Shown here: positions 1-7,240 of the stretch, one piece after another
How the letters are laid out: every line of letters starts with the position of its first letter
Numbering within the stretch: the stretch's first letter is position 1
The notes under the pieces: generated by a model
Told to the model about the DNA's origin: nothing
Seen by the model: only the letters and a program-made list of their open reading frames with translations
Databases searched by the model: none
Made by a program: the position numbers and the translations under genes
Origin: an uncultured Treponema sp.
Lineage (GTDB): Bacteria > Spirochaetota > Spirochaetia > Treponematales > Treponemataceae
Assembly: GCA_946538795.1 (NCBI GenBank)
Contig: CAMNGY010000037.1
Span: forward strand, 1-8,743
DNA: 8,743 bases
Direction: 5' to 3'

Positions 1-1686
1 TTCGGTTTTTTTGTCGTATGGCCTTTCCTCATATTCTTCCTGTACAAGGAGAAGATCCAGAGCCTGATGGCCATGCTGTTCTATGCGGCCTTCGCCGGCT
101 CGCTGCTGAACATGTTCCTGTTCCACGGAAACTACGGGACCATGACCCAGCATCTCACATTCCGCACGGTCCCGAACGTGGACTCCCCCGTTCCGCTTGT
201 CCTCGCCAACCTGCTGGCCATCCTGCTGCTGGCCCTTGCCATACTGTACCTGCTGTGGAGCAAGCGGGATAAAATTCTTTCCTATGCCGGCCTCTTCCTT
301 GCGGTGTCCGTCCTGTTCCTGTCGCTGATCAACGTCCGCACGATACAAAAGGGATATGCCCGCTACGTGGAAATCTCCAGGAACAACAACGCGGACATAA
401 AGGAGATAGAACCCATCTTCCATCTTTCCCGGACAGGCCGCAACGTGCTCGTCATCTTCCTGGATAAGGCACAGAACCGTTACCTGGTGCCGGTGTTCGA
501 CGAATACCCCGCCCTGTACGAGCAGTTCTCGGGCTTCACGCTCTATCACAACACGGTGTCCTTCAGCGGCTGGACGCTGCTGGCCTCCTCCCCCTGCTAC
601 GGCGGCTACGAGTACACCCCTGAGGCAAAGAACAAGAGGAGCGACGTTCCCCTCATAGACAAGCAGAACGAATCCCTCCTGCTCCTGCCGCGCATCTTCT
701 CGGAGCAGGCGGAAGGCTGGTCCGCGACAATCACCGATCCATCATGGGCAAATTTCAGCTGGGTGTCCGACCTCAGCATCTTCAATGACTACCCCAAAAT
801 CCAGCGCCATTCCACGGACGGCGTTTACCTGGACCAGTGGTACAAGGAGAACAAGAACATAGCGGGCATGGACTCCACCAGCAGGACGCTCAGGCGCAGC
901 CTGCTCTGGTACTCGTTCTTCCGCACGGCCCCGCTCGCCCTGCGCCCGGCCATATACAACGGCGGGGGTTACTGGGATCCGAATTCAAAGGACGAGGACA
1001 TAAACGCATTCCTCGACGGCTATTCGGTGCTTGACATCCTGCCGCGCCTGACGGCGTTCGACTCCGACACGGAGAACAGCTTCACCTACTTCGTCAACAA
1101 CGCGACACACGACGGGGCCTTCCTGCAATATCCGGACTACAGGCCTGCCAGCACCATCACGGCCAGCAGCCCCTCGCCCTTCGCCTGGGATTACGAGTAC
1201 CACTGCAATGCGTCCGCCCTGCACCGCCTGGGGGAATTCTTCGACTACCTGAAGGCGAACGGGGCCTATGACAACACGCGGATCATACTGGTGGCCGACC
1301 ACAGCTCGGCGGACGCGGAACTGGGCTACGAATGGGACAGCAAGTTCCAGGAGATACAGCCGGGCCACTTTCATCCCCTGCTGATGATGAAGGACTTCGG
1401 TGCGGAAGGCAGGCTTTCCATAAGCGAGGACTTCATGACCAATGCCGACGTACCTGTGCTGGCGCTGGGGGGTATCATAGAAAACCCGGTGAACCCCTTC
1501 ACGGGCAAGGCGGTGGATGACTCCGACAAAGAGCGGGGCGCGCTGGTATGCACCGACCACATCTTCATGCCTCACCAGAACGGCAGCAAGTACGTGTTCA
1601 CCGCCGCCCCCGACAAATGGTGGCGCGTAAAGGGCAACATCTTCAAGTCCTCAAGCTGGACACAGGAAATTCAGGAGGCAAGGTAA
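1..1686 (+). CDS. 3' part of a YidC-type/LtaS-like membrane phosphotransferase or hydrolase (copy A of a tandem pair)
   Basis: The reading frame is open from base 1, so the gene is cut by the window edge; 561 residues are visible, ending at TAA 1684-1686. They align without gaps to residues 351-911 of the next gene. The visible part begins in membrane segments (about residues 1-110), followed by a large extracytoplasmic domain of the alkaline phosphatase/sulfatase/LtaS superfamily. Candidate catalytic positions are Asp155 (VIFLDKA), Thr192 (SGWT, likely nucleophile), His370 (NNATHDG) and Asp433-His434 (VADHSS). By analogy with LtaS it should transfer or remove a phospho-group on a surface lipid or polymer; the substrate is unknown. 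By hand count it is about 86% identical to copy B in the ectodomain (about 59 differences in 417) but only about 68% in the membrane part (46 in 144). A YidC-like N-terminus is likely but lies outside the window. The ATG at 67 is not the start, because homology continues upstream of it. Confidence 0.9.
   Translation, partial: FGFFVVWPFLIFFLYKEKIQSLMAMLFYAAFAGSLLNMFLFHGNYGTMTQHLTFRTVPNVDSPVPLVLANLLAILLLALAILYLLWSKRDKILSYAGLFLAVSVLFLSLINVRTIQKGYARYVEISRNNNADIKEIEPIFHLSRTGRNVLVIFLDKAQNRYLVPVFDEYPALYEQFSGFTLYHNTVSFSGWTLLASSPCYGGYEYTPEAKNKRSDVPLIDKQNESLLLLPRIFSEQAEGWSATITDPSWANFSWVSDLSIFNDYPKIQRHSTDGVYLDQWYKENKNIAGMDSTSRTLRRSLLWYSFFRTAPLALRPAIYNGGGYWDPNSKDEDINAFLDGYSVLDILPRLTAFDSDTENSFTYFVNNATHDGAFLQYPDYRPASTITASSPSPFAWDYEYHCNASALHRLGEFFDYLKANGAYDNTRIILVADHSSADAELGYEWDSKFQEIQPGHFHPLLMMKDFGAEGRLSISEDFMTNADVPVLALGGIIENPVNPFTGKAVDDSDKERGALVCTDHIFMPHQNGSKYVFTAAPDKWWRVKGNIFKSSSWTQEIQEAR
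1673..1678 (+). promoter_or_regulatory. Shine-Dalgarno AGGAGG for copy B, inside the end of copy A
   Basis: AGGAGG lies within the last codons of copy A (the QEA tail) and 11 nt before the ATG at 1690. The same hexamer sits in the equivalent codons of copy B, where it serves the next gene. It supports 1690 as the start of copy B. Confidence 0.7.
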
Positions 1687-1689
1687 GCG

Positions 1690-4428
1690 ATGGCCGGTAT
1701 CTTCTACAACGTGCTCATATTCCCCATCGTGCAGGTAATAGAGTTCGTATTCGGATTCTGCTACAGGATTTTCAACAACCTTACCATCGCCATAATCGGG
1801 GTGAGCCTTGCCGTCAGCCTGCTGACGCTCCCGCTCTACATAGTCGCCGAGCACTGGCAGAAACTGGAGCGCGACACCCAGAAACGGATGGAAGCGAAGG
1901 TCAGGCGCATAAAGGAGATGTTCAGCGGGAACGAGCGCTACATGATCCTGTCCACCTACTACAGGCAGAGCCACTACCACCCTATAATGGCCTTGCGCTC
2001 CTCGTTCGGCCTGCTTATTCAGGTTCCCTTCTTCACGGCGGCATACAGCTGCCTGTCCTCAATGGAAATCCTGCGCGGAATGCCGATGTACCTCATCCAC
2101 GACACGGGAGGCTTCATCCGCGACATGGGATCCCCGGACGGCCTTTTGCACGTCGCGGGCCATACGATAAACCTGTTTCCCCTCATAATGACGGCCGTCA
2201 ACATAATCTCCGGCACTATTTACACAAAGGGGCTGAAACTGCGCGAGAAGCTCCAGGTCTACGGACTTGCCCTGGTTTTCGTCGCGATCCTGTATGACAG
2301 CCCCTGCGGCCTGGTCCTGTACTGGACCTGCAACAACATATTCTCGCTCATCAAGAACATATTCTACAAGCTGCGGCATCCGGCCAAAGTCCTCTACGCC
2401 ATAGCCTGCCTTGCGGTCACGGCCTTCATCCCCTACCTGTTCGTCAGCAGGACGGTTTCCGTAAAACGCGCTGTCCTGACCAGCTGCATAGCCGCACTCG
2501 TATACGCAGTCCCGCTGCTCATAAGGGCAGCCGGCTGGCTGCTGCGGACAAGCTGCCCCAGGCTGACAGCCTCGTTCAGCCGCAGGCTCGCAGTGTTCGC
2601 GCTCGCTTCCGCCGGCCTGTGGCTCCTTACGGGCCTGCTCATCCCGACACACCTCATATCCGCCTCCCCCATGGAATTCAGCGGCATAGACGGCTATGGA
2701 AGCCCGCTTTTCTTCGTCGGCAACACGCTCCTGCAAAGCTTCGGCACTTTCGTCGTCTGGCCCTTCCTCATCTTCTTCCTGTACCGGGAAAAAATCCAGA
2801 GCCTGGCGGCCATGCTCTTTTCCGCGGCCTTTGTCTCGGCACTGGCTAACATGTTCATCTTCCACGGAAGCTACGGCATCATGTCCAAGCTGCTCACGTT
2901 CAGGACCGTGGCCAACGTGGACTCCGGCATACCGATGCTTCTCCTGAACCTGGCGTTCCTGTGCCTGCTTGCGGTGCTGGTCGCCTTCCTCTTCCGGAAG
3001 GGCCGGGACAGGATATTTTCCTATGCGGCGGTATTCCTTTCAGGGGCAATCCTCTGCCTGTCGCTCGTCAACGTCCGCAACATCCAGAAAGGCTATGCCC
3101 AGTACGTGGAAGTCTCCAGGAACAACAACGCGGACATAAAGGAGATAGAACCCATCTTCCACCTTTCCAGGACAGGCCGCAACGTGCTGGTCATCTACCT
3201 GGACAAGGCGCAGAACCGTTACCTGCGGCCTGTATTTGACGAATACCCCGCCCTGTACGGGCAGTTCTCCGGCTTCACGCTCTACCGCAACACCGTGTCG
3301 TTCAACGGCTGGACCCTGATGGGCGCATCCCCCTGCTACGGCGGCTATGAGTACACCCCGGAGGCAAAGAACAAGAGGAGCGACGTTCCCCTCGTTGACA
3401 AACAGAACGAGTCCATCCTGCTTTTGCCCAGAATCTTCACGGAGCAGGCAGAAGGCTGGTCCGCGACAATAACCGACCCCTCCTGGGCCAACTACAGCTG
3501 GATAGCCGACCTGGGAATCTTCAAGGACTATCCCAAGATAGAGCGTCATTCCACGGACGGCGTTTACCTGGACCAGTGGTACAAGGAGAACAAGAACATC
3601 GCAGGAATGAACAAGACCAGCAGGACCCTCAGGCGCAGCCTTATCTGGTACTCCCTTTTCCGCATATCCCCCCTCTTCCTCAGGCCCGCCATCTACAACG
3701 GCGGCAACTACTGGGACCCCAATTCCACGGACGAGGACCTGAACGCCTTCCTGGAAGGCTATTCGGTGCTGGACTTCCTGAAACGGCTTACAGCGTTCGA
3801 CTCAAAGACGGAGAACAGCTTCACCTACTTCGTCAACAACACGACCCACGACGGGGCCTACCTGCAATACCCGGACTACAGGCCCGTCAACGAGATAACG
3901 CTTTCCAGCCCCTCTCCCTTCGCCTGGGATTACGAGTACCAGAGCAACGCCGCCGCCCTGCACCGGCTGGGGGAATTCTTCGACTACCTGAAGGCGAACG
4001 GAGCCTACGACAACACCAGGATCATCCTGGTTGCCGACCACAGCTCGGCAGGATATGAAGAGGAGTACGAGTGGGACAGCAAGTTCCAGGAGATACAGCC
4101 CGGCCACTTCCATCCCCTGCTGATGATGAAGGATTTCGGCGCGGAAGGCCCCCTCATAGTGAACGAGGACTTCATGACCAACGCCGACGTGCCTGCGCTG
4201 GCACTGGAGGGTATCATAGAAAACCCGGTGAACCCCTTCACGGGCAAGCTGGTGGACAGCTCCGACAAGGAGCATGGCGCGCTGGTTTGCACTGACCACA
4301 TCTTCATGCCGCAGCAGAACGACAGCCGCTATGTATTCACCGCCGCCCCCGGCAAATGGTGGCGCGTAAAAGGCAATATATTCAAGTCCTCCAGCTGGAC
4401 GCAGGAAACACAGGAGGCCGGCAAATGA
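1690..4428 (+). CDS. YidC/Oxa1-like domain fused to an LtaS/sulfatase-like ectodomain (copy B, complete, 912 aa)
   Basis: Residues 1-225 resemble the YidC/Oxa1 insertase core: a membrane helix ending in LLTLPL, a charged cytoplasmic loop (about 55-100) rich in Lys/Arg/Glu, helices near 104-122 and 160-178, and the signature YDSPCGLVLYWTCNN at 202-216. The usual groove arginine is Ser43. Residues 233-462 hold about seven more hydrophobic segments. Residues 495-890 form an alkaline-phosphatase-superfamily ectodomain with likely metal or catalytic residues Asp505 (VIYLDKA), Thr542 (NGWT), His720 (NNTTHDG) and Asp783-His784 (VADHSS), matching the order of Glu/Thr/His/Asp-His in LtaS. The expected role is transfer or hydrolysis of a phospho-head group on a surface lipid or glycan; what the YidC part does is unknown. 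An AGGAGG lies 11 nt before the ATG, and only 3 nt separate it from copy A. Its TGA overlaps the next ATG. The domain calls are firm; the substrate is not. Confidence 0.93.
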   Translation: MAGIFYNVLIFPIVQVIEFVFGFCYRIFNNLTIAIIGVSLAVSLLTLPLYIVAEHWQKLERDTQKRMEAKVRRIKEMFSGNERYMILSTYYRQSHYHPIMALRSSFGLLIQVPFFTAAYSCLSSMEILRGMPMYLIHDTGGFIRDMGSPDGLLHVAGHTINLFPLIMTAVNIISGTIYTKGLKLREKLQVYGLALVFVAILYDSPCGLVLYWTCNNIFSLIKNIFYKLRHPAKVLYAIACLAVTAFIPYLFVSRTVSVKRAVLTSCIAALVYAVPLLIRAAGWLLRTSCPRLTASFSRRLAVFALASAGLWLLTGLLIPTHLISASPMEFSGIDGYGSPLFFVGNTLLQSFGTFVVWPFLIFFLYREKIQSLAAMLFSAAFVSALANMFIFHGSYGIMSKLLTFRTVANVDSGIPMLLLNLAFLCLLAVLVAFLFRKGRDRIFSYAAVFLSGAILCLSLVNVRNIQKGYAQYVEVSRNNNADIKEIEPIFHLSRTGRNVLVIYLDKAQNRYLRPVFDEYPALYGQFSGFTLYRNTVSFNGWTLMGASPCYGGYEYTPEAKNKRSDVPLVDKQNESILLLPRIFTEQAEGWSATITDPSWANYSWIADLGIFKDYPKIERHSTDGVYLDQWYKENKNIAGMNKTSRTLRRSLIWYSLFRISPLFLRPAIYNGGNYWDPNSTDEDLNAFLEGYSVLDFLKRLTAFDSKTENSFTYFVNNTTHDGAYLQYPDYRPVNEITLSSPSPFAWDYEYQSNAAALHRLGEFFDYLKANGAYDNTRIILVADHSSAGYEEEYEWDSKFQEIQPGHFHPLLMMKDFGAEGPLIVNEDFMTNADVPALALEGIIENPVNPFTGKLVDSSDKEHGALVCTDHIFMPQQNDSRYVFTAAPGKWWRVKGNIFKSSSWTQETQEAGK
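4412..4417 (+). promoter_or_regulatory. Shine-Dalgarno AGGAGG that sets the TagF-like start at 4425
   Basis: AGGAGG is 7 nt upstream of the ATG at 4425, within the conserved QEA codons at the end of copy B. The competing in-frame ATG at 4356 has no such site, so 4425 is chosen. The ATGA overlap with the previous stop indicates translational coupling. Confidence 0.8.
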
Positions 4429-5693
4429 CCGCATACAGCTTTTCCCCTTCCCTGCTGTACATAGATCCGGGCACGGGCAGCATGCTCTTCTCGGTGTTCA
4501 TCGGTGTCGTGGCGACATTCTTCTTCCTGCTCAGGGCCGCCGTCCTCAAGCTGCAGCTCCTCTTTTCCGGGCGGAAGGCCCGGGAACGGGACAAGGACCG
4601 CAAGAAATTCGTCATATACAATGAGGGCAGGCAGTACTACAACATATTCCTCCCGGTCCTGAAAGCATTCGAGCGGAGGCAGGTAACGGTGGACTACCTG
4701 ACTTCCGACCCAGACGACCCCCTCACGAAGGAGAACCCCTTCCGCTTCGTCCGTCCCGAATACATAGGGAGCGGGAACACGGCCTTTGCCCGCCTGAACC
4801 TGCTGACTGCCGACGTCGTGCTTGCCAGCACGCCCGGCCTTGACGTGTACCAGTGGAAACGGAGCAGGAACGTGGGGCATTACGCCCACATCAGGCACGG
4901 CACCGGGGACGCGACGCTTTACCGCCTGTTCGGGCTGGACTACTTCGATTCGGTCCTGCTGACGGGCGACTACCAGAAAGAGGACATACGGACGCTGGAG
5001 GAGCAGCGGGGCATAGCCCAAAAAGAGCTGGTCACCGTCGGCTGCACCTACCTTGACGTGCTCGCCGGCCGGATACGGGACATGGACGGCGAAAGGAAGC
5101 AGGCTGCCGCCGGGAAACACGAGTACACCGTCCTCCTTTCTCCCTCCTGGGGACCGAACGGAATCCTGTCACGCTACGGGGAAAAGCTCCTTGACCCGCT
5201 CGTAGCAAGCGGGATGCACATCATCATACGCCCCCACCCGCAGTCCAAGAAGTCCGAGGCCCAGCTCCTGGAGCGGCTGGAAGGAAAGTACCGGGGAAAA
5301 GCAAACGTGGAATGGAACTACGACAGGGACAACTTGTCCTGCCTGGTACGCTCGGACATAATGATATCCGACTTCTCCTCCATAATATTCGACTACCTCT
5401 TCCTCTGCGACAAGCCCGTCGTCTACGTGAACGCCGGCATGGACACAAGGATGTGCGATGCAGGCGACCTGAACAAGAAGCTCTGGCAGTTCGTCACGCT
5501 GGAAAAGTGCGGCATAGAGCTGAAGAGCGAGGATTTCCCCCGCATAGGAGAAGTCCTGCGGGGAGCAAGCGATTCCAAGGAGCTGGCGCAGAACAGGGCA
5601 TGGGCAAAATCCCAGGCATGGATGCACCAGGGCGAGGCAGGCGAAAGGGTCGCGGAATTCATGATCTCAAAAGAAAAAAAGGAAGGTGACTGA
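4425..5693 (+). CDS. CDP-glycerol glycerophosphotransferase family protein (TagF/TarL-like), membrane-anchored, 422 aa
   Basis: This is a GT-B-like enzyme of the teichoic-acid polymerase family, which moves polyol-phosphate from a CDP donor to a lipid-linked acceptor at the inner membrane face. It starts with a short segment containing YIDPGTGSM, one membrane helix (about 17-37) and a basic stretch (48-61), so it is probably a bound N-in/C-in or monotopic cytosolic enzyme. Family motifs seen are IRHGTGD (His158), RPHPQS (His271) and SDIMISDFSS (310-319), followed by FDYLFLCDKPVVYV. The two histidines match the catalytic pair known in TagF. The start at 4425 overlaps the previous stop as ATGA and has AGGAGG 7 nt upstream; an in-frame ATG at 4356 lacks a Shine-Dalgarno sequence and would overlap the previous gene by 73 nt. 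No tagD-type CDP-glycerol synthase is in the window, so the donor could be another CMP-activated unit. The family call is sure; the donor and acceptor are open. Confidence 0.88.
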   Translation: MTAYSFSPSLLYIDPGTGSMLFSVFIGVVATFFFLLRAAVLKLQLLFSGRKARERDKDRKKFVIYNEGRQYYNIFLPVLKAFERRQVTVDYLTSDPDDPLTKENPFRFVRPEYIGSGNTAFARLNLLTADVVLASTPGLDVYQWKRSRNVGHYAHIRHGTGDATLYRLFGLDYFDSVLLTGDYQKEDIRTLEEQRGIAQKELVTVGCTYLDVLAGRIRDMDGERKQAAAGKHEYTVLLSPSWGPNGILSRYGEKLLDPLVASGMHIIIRPHPQSKKSEAQLLERLEGKYRGKANVEWNYDRDNLSCLVRSDIMISDFSSIIFDYLFLCDKPVVYVNAGMDTRMCDAGDLNKKLWQFVTLEKCGIELKSEDFPRIGEVLRGASDSKELAQNRAWAKSQAWMHQGEAGERVAEFMISKEKKEGD

Positions 5694-7240
5694 TGCAGGC
5701 AATCATTCTGGCGGCAGGAATGGGGACAAGAATCCCCCAGTATACGCAGATTATCCCCAAGTGCATGATAAAGATAAACGGCAAGCCCATCCTGGAGCAT
5801 ACGATAGACGCCCTCAAGGCTGCCGGGGTATACAGGATTACGATAGGACTGGGCTACAAGGCGGAGATAATCCGGGATTTCATCGAAAAAACATACGGGG
5901 ATGCAAAGGACCTGTCCTTCGGCTATGTCGAAAACCCCATATACGATGAAACGAACAACATCTATTCCCTCTCCCTCATGAAGGACGTGTTCGCGCAGGA
6001 CGACACCCTGCTGCTGGAAAGCGACCTCATCTACGACAAGGCAGTCCTCTCGGAACTGCTCTCCCTCCCCGCGGAGAATGCGGCCGTCCTTTCCCCGTTT
6101 GAAAGCTGGATGGACGGAACCTGCTGCCTGCTCGACAAGAAGGGCAACATCAACGGCATGGTGGAAAAGAAGGACTTCCGCTACGAGGATGCCCCGCGCT
6201 ATTACAAGACCGTCAACATCTGGAAGTTCTCCAGGAATTTCATAAACAGCATATACCTCCCCTTCCTTTCCTATTACATGTCCACTTACGGAAGGAACGA
6301 GTACTACGAGTCCGTACTCAAGATAGTGGCGGGAAACCTGCCGGATGCGCTCAGCTCGCTCGTCATTCCGGGCGACCGCTGGTACGAGGTGGATGACATA
6401 GAGGACCTTTCGGTAGCGGAGAAAAAATTCAGTCCCGGCAGCGACCGCTATGACATGATACTGAAAGAAGAAGGCGGCAGGTGGAGGTTCCCCGGACTGG
6501 CGGACTTCACGGTGGACTCAAACCCCTTCTTCCCGTCTGACAGGCTCCTTTCCGACCTGCGCTACGGGCTGGCCGACTGCATAACATGCCGCCCCTCCGA
6601 ATCCGGCGAGCTGGACATACTCGCCGCCAAGCTCCTGGGCAGCGATGAAAGCCAGGTCTGCGTCCTTTCCGAAAGCAGCTGCATTTCACCCGCCTCCTGT
6701 GAGGGCCTGCAGGACGCGAGCTACGAGGATTTTTCCAACCTGGGCGGCCAGCTCCTGAACCGGATGCATATAATAGACCTGGGGAAAAGGTTCGGCGTGC
6801 CCGGACTGAGCATGCGCCTGCTTTTTTCCGACGATCCTTCCGCGCTGCAGCCGTTCAAGGGAAAGGGCCACGTCTCCTCCCTCGGAGAATACTTCATGCA
6901 GGCAGTCGGCAAATACAAGAAGGACTTCTCCGCCGCGCGCAAGGCATTCGAAGAGGAATGCGTCTGGCTCAAGGATGCCCTTTCCGGCCTGACAGGCGTC
7001 ACGCTGGAGCGGCCCTCGTTCAATTCCATGGTCCTGCGCTTTGACGCATACCCCGGAGAAGCGGACGTAAGGCGCCTTGCCGTCTGCCTCCTGGACAAGC
7101 ACAAGATCCTGGCCGGTGTCCGGAGCAAGGACGGACGGGGCGAGATGAGGCTGTTCGTCCGCGACCATAAGTCCAACGAACGGCTTGTCGCGGCCCTCTC
7201 CTCGACGGAAAATCCCGCGCAGGCAGGGGAAAAGGCATGA
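5693..7240 (+). CDS. LicC/PntC-type cytidylyltransferase fused to a degenerate HisC/CobD-like aminotransferase domain, 515 aa
   Basis: Residues 1-245 are a sugar-nucleotide-type nucleotidyltransferase: LAAGMGTR (7-13), IPKCMIKING with likely catalytic Lys23, NPIYDETNNIYSL (81-93), metal-binding Asp111 in LLESDLIYD, KTVNIWKFS (172-180) and WYEVDDIEDL (230-239). This pattern fits enzymes that make CDP-choline (LicC) or CMP-aminoethylphosphonate (PntC of Treponema denticola). Residues about 255-503 match a fold-type I aminotransferase of the HisC/CobD kind, but it is too short. After SDESQVCVL (317-325) it jumps to DASYEDF (341-347), equal to DEAYIEF of E. coli HisC, skipping about 90 residues with the GAD/E and SPNNPTG motifs. 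Lys365 (GKRFGVPGL) and Arg486 match the Schiff-base lysine and substrate-carboxylate arginine. The frame is unbroken and its AT-poor composition is like its neighbours. It overlaps the previous gene as TGATG, with GGAAGG 6 nt upstream. The transferase is probably active; transaminase or decarboxylase activity is unlikely. Confidence 0.9.
   Translation: MQAIILAAGMGTRIPQYTQIIPKCMIKINGKPILEHTIDALKAAGVYRITIGLGYKAEIIRDFIEKTYGDAKDLSFGYVENPIYDETNNIYSLSLMKDVFAQDDTLLLESDLIYDKAVLSELLSLPAENAAVLSPFESWMDGTCCLLDKKGNINGMVEKKDFRYEDAPRYYKTVNIWKFSRNFINSIYLPFLSYYMSTYGRNEYYESVLKIVAGNLPDALSSLVIPGDRWYEVDDIEDLSVAEKKFSPGSDRYDMILKEEGGRWRFPGLADFTVDSNPFFPSDRLLSDLRYGLADCITCRPSESGELDILAAKLLGSDESQVCVLSESSCISPASCEGLQDASYEDFSNLGGQLLNRMHIIDLGKRFGVPGLSMRLLFSDDPSALQPFKGKGHVSSLGEYFMQAVGKYKKDFSAARKAFEEECVWLKDALSGLTGVTLERPSFNSMVLRFDAYPGEADVRRLAVCLLDKHKILAGVRSKDGRGEMRLFVRDHKSNERLVAALSSTENPAQAGEKA

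Larger units (their letters stand above)
1..4428 (+). repeat. tandem gene duplication (1-1683 against 2740-4425)
   Basis: The first codon of the window (Phe) aligns with Phe351 of copy B at 2740, and the two run without gaps to their ends. Long blocks are identical at the DNA level: 374-422 with 3113-3161 (49 nt), 808-860 with 3547-3599 (53 nt) and 1470-1509 with 4209-4248 (40 nt). The repeat unit is probably the whole gene of about 2.7 kb, but its 5' half for copy A is not visible. Confidence 0.9.

Noticed and set aside
985..1575. Antisense frame in copy A, mirrored by a similar one in copy B (3802-4434)
   Set aside because: The antisense proteins resemble each other only because the sense genes are paralogues; no start signal or known family supports them.
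67..1686. Copy A as a complete gene starting at ATG 67
   Set aside because: Homology with copy B and the open frame run upstream to base 1, so the gene is truncated by the window edge.
2059..2865. Open frame of 268 codons on the - strand inside copy B
   Set aside because: Low-complexity, charged translation without recognisable motifs; it is fully overlapped by the membrane part of a well-supported gene.
4356..4424. Upstream in-frame start giving a TagF-like protein of 445 residues
   Set aside because: No ribosome-binding site, a long overlap with copy B, and extra residues unlike the family; 4425 has AGGAGG and an ATGA coupling.
5693..7240. Frameshift or pseudogene for the fused cytidylyltransferase/aminotransferase
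   Set aside because: One unbroken frame with normal codon use, a good ribosome-binding site and recognisable sequence up to its C-terminus; an in-frame internal loss explains the short domain better.
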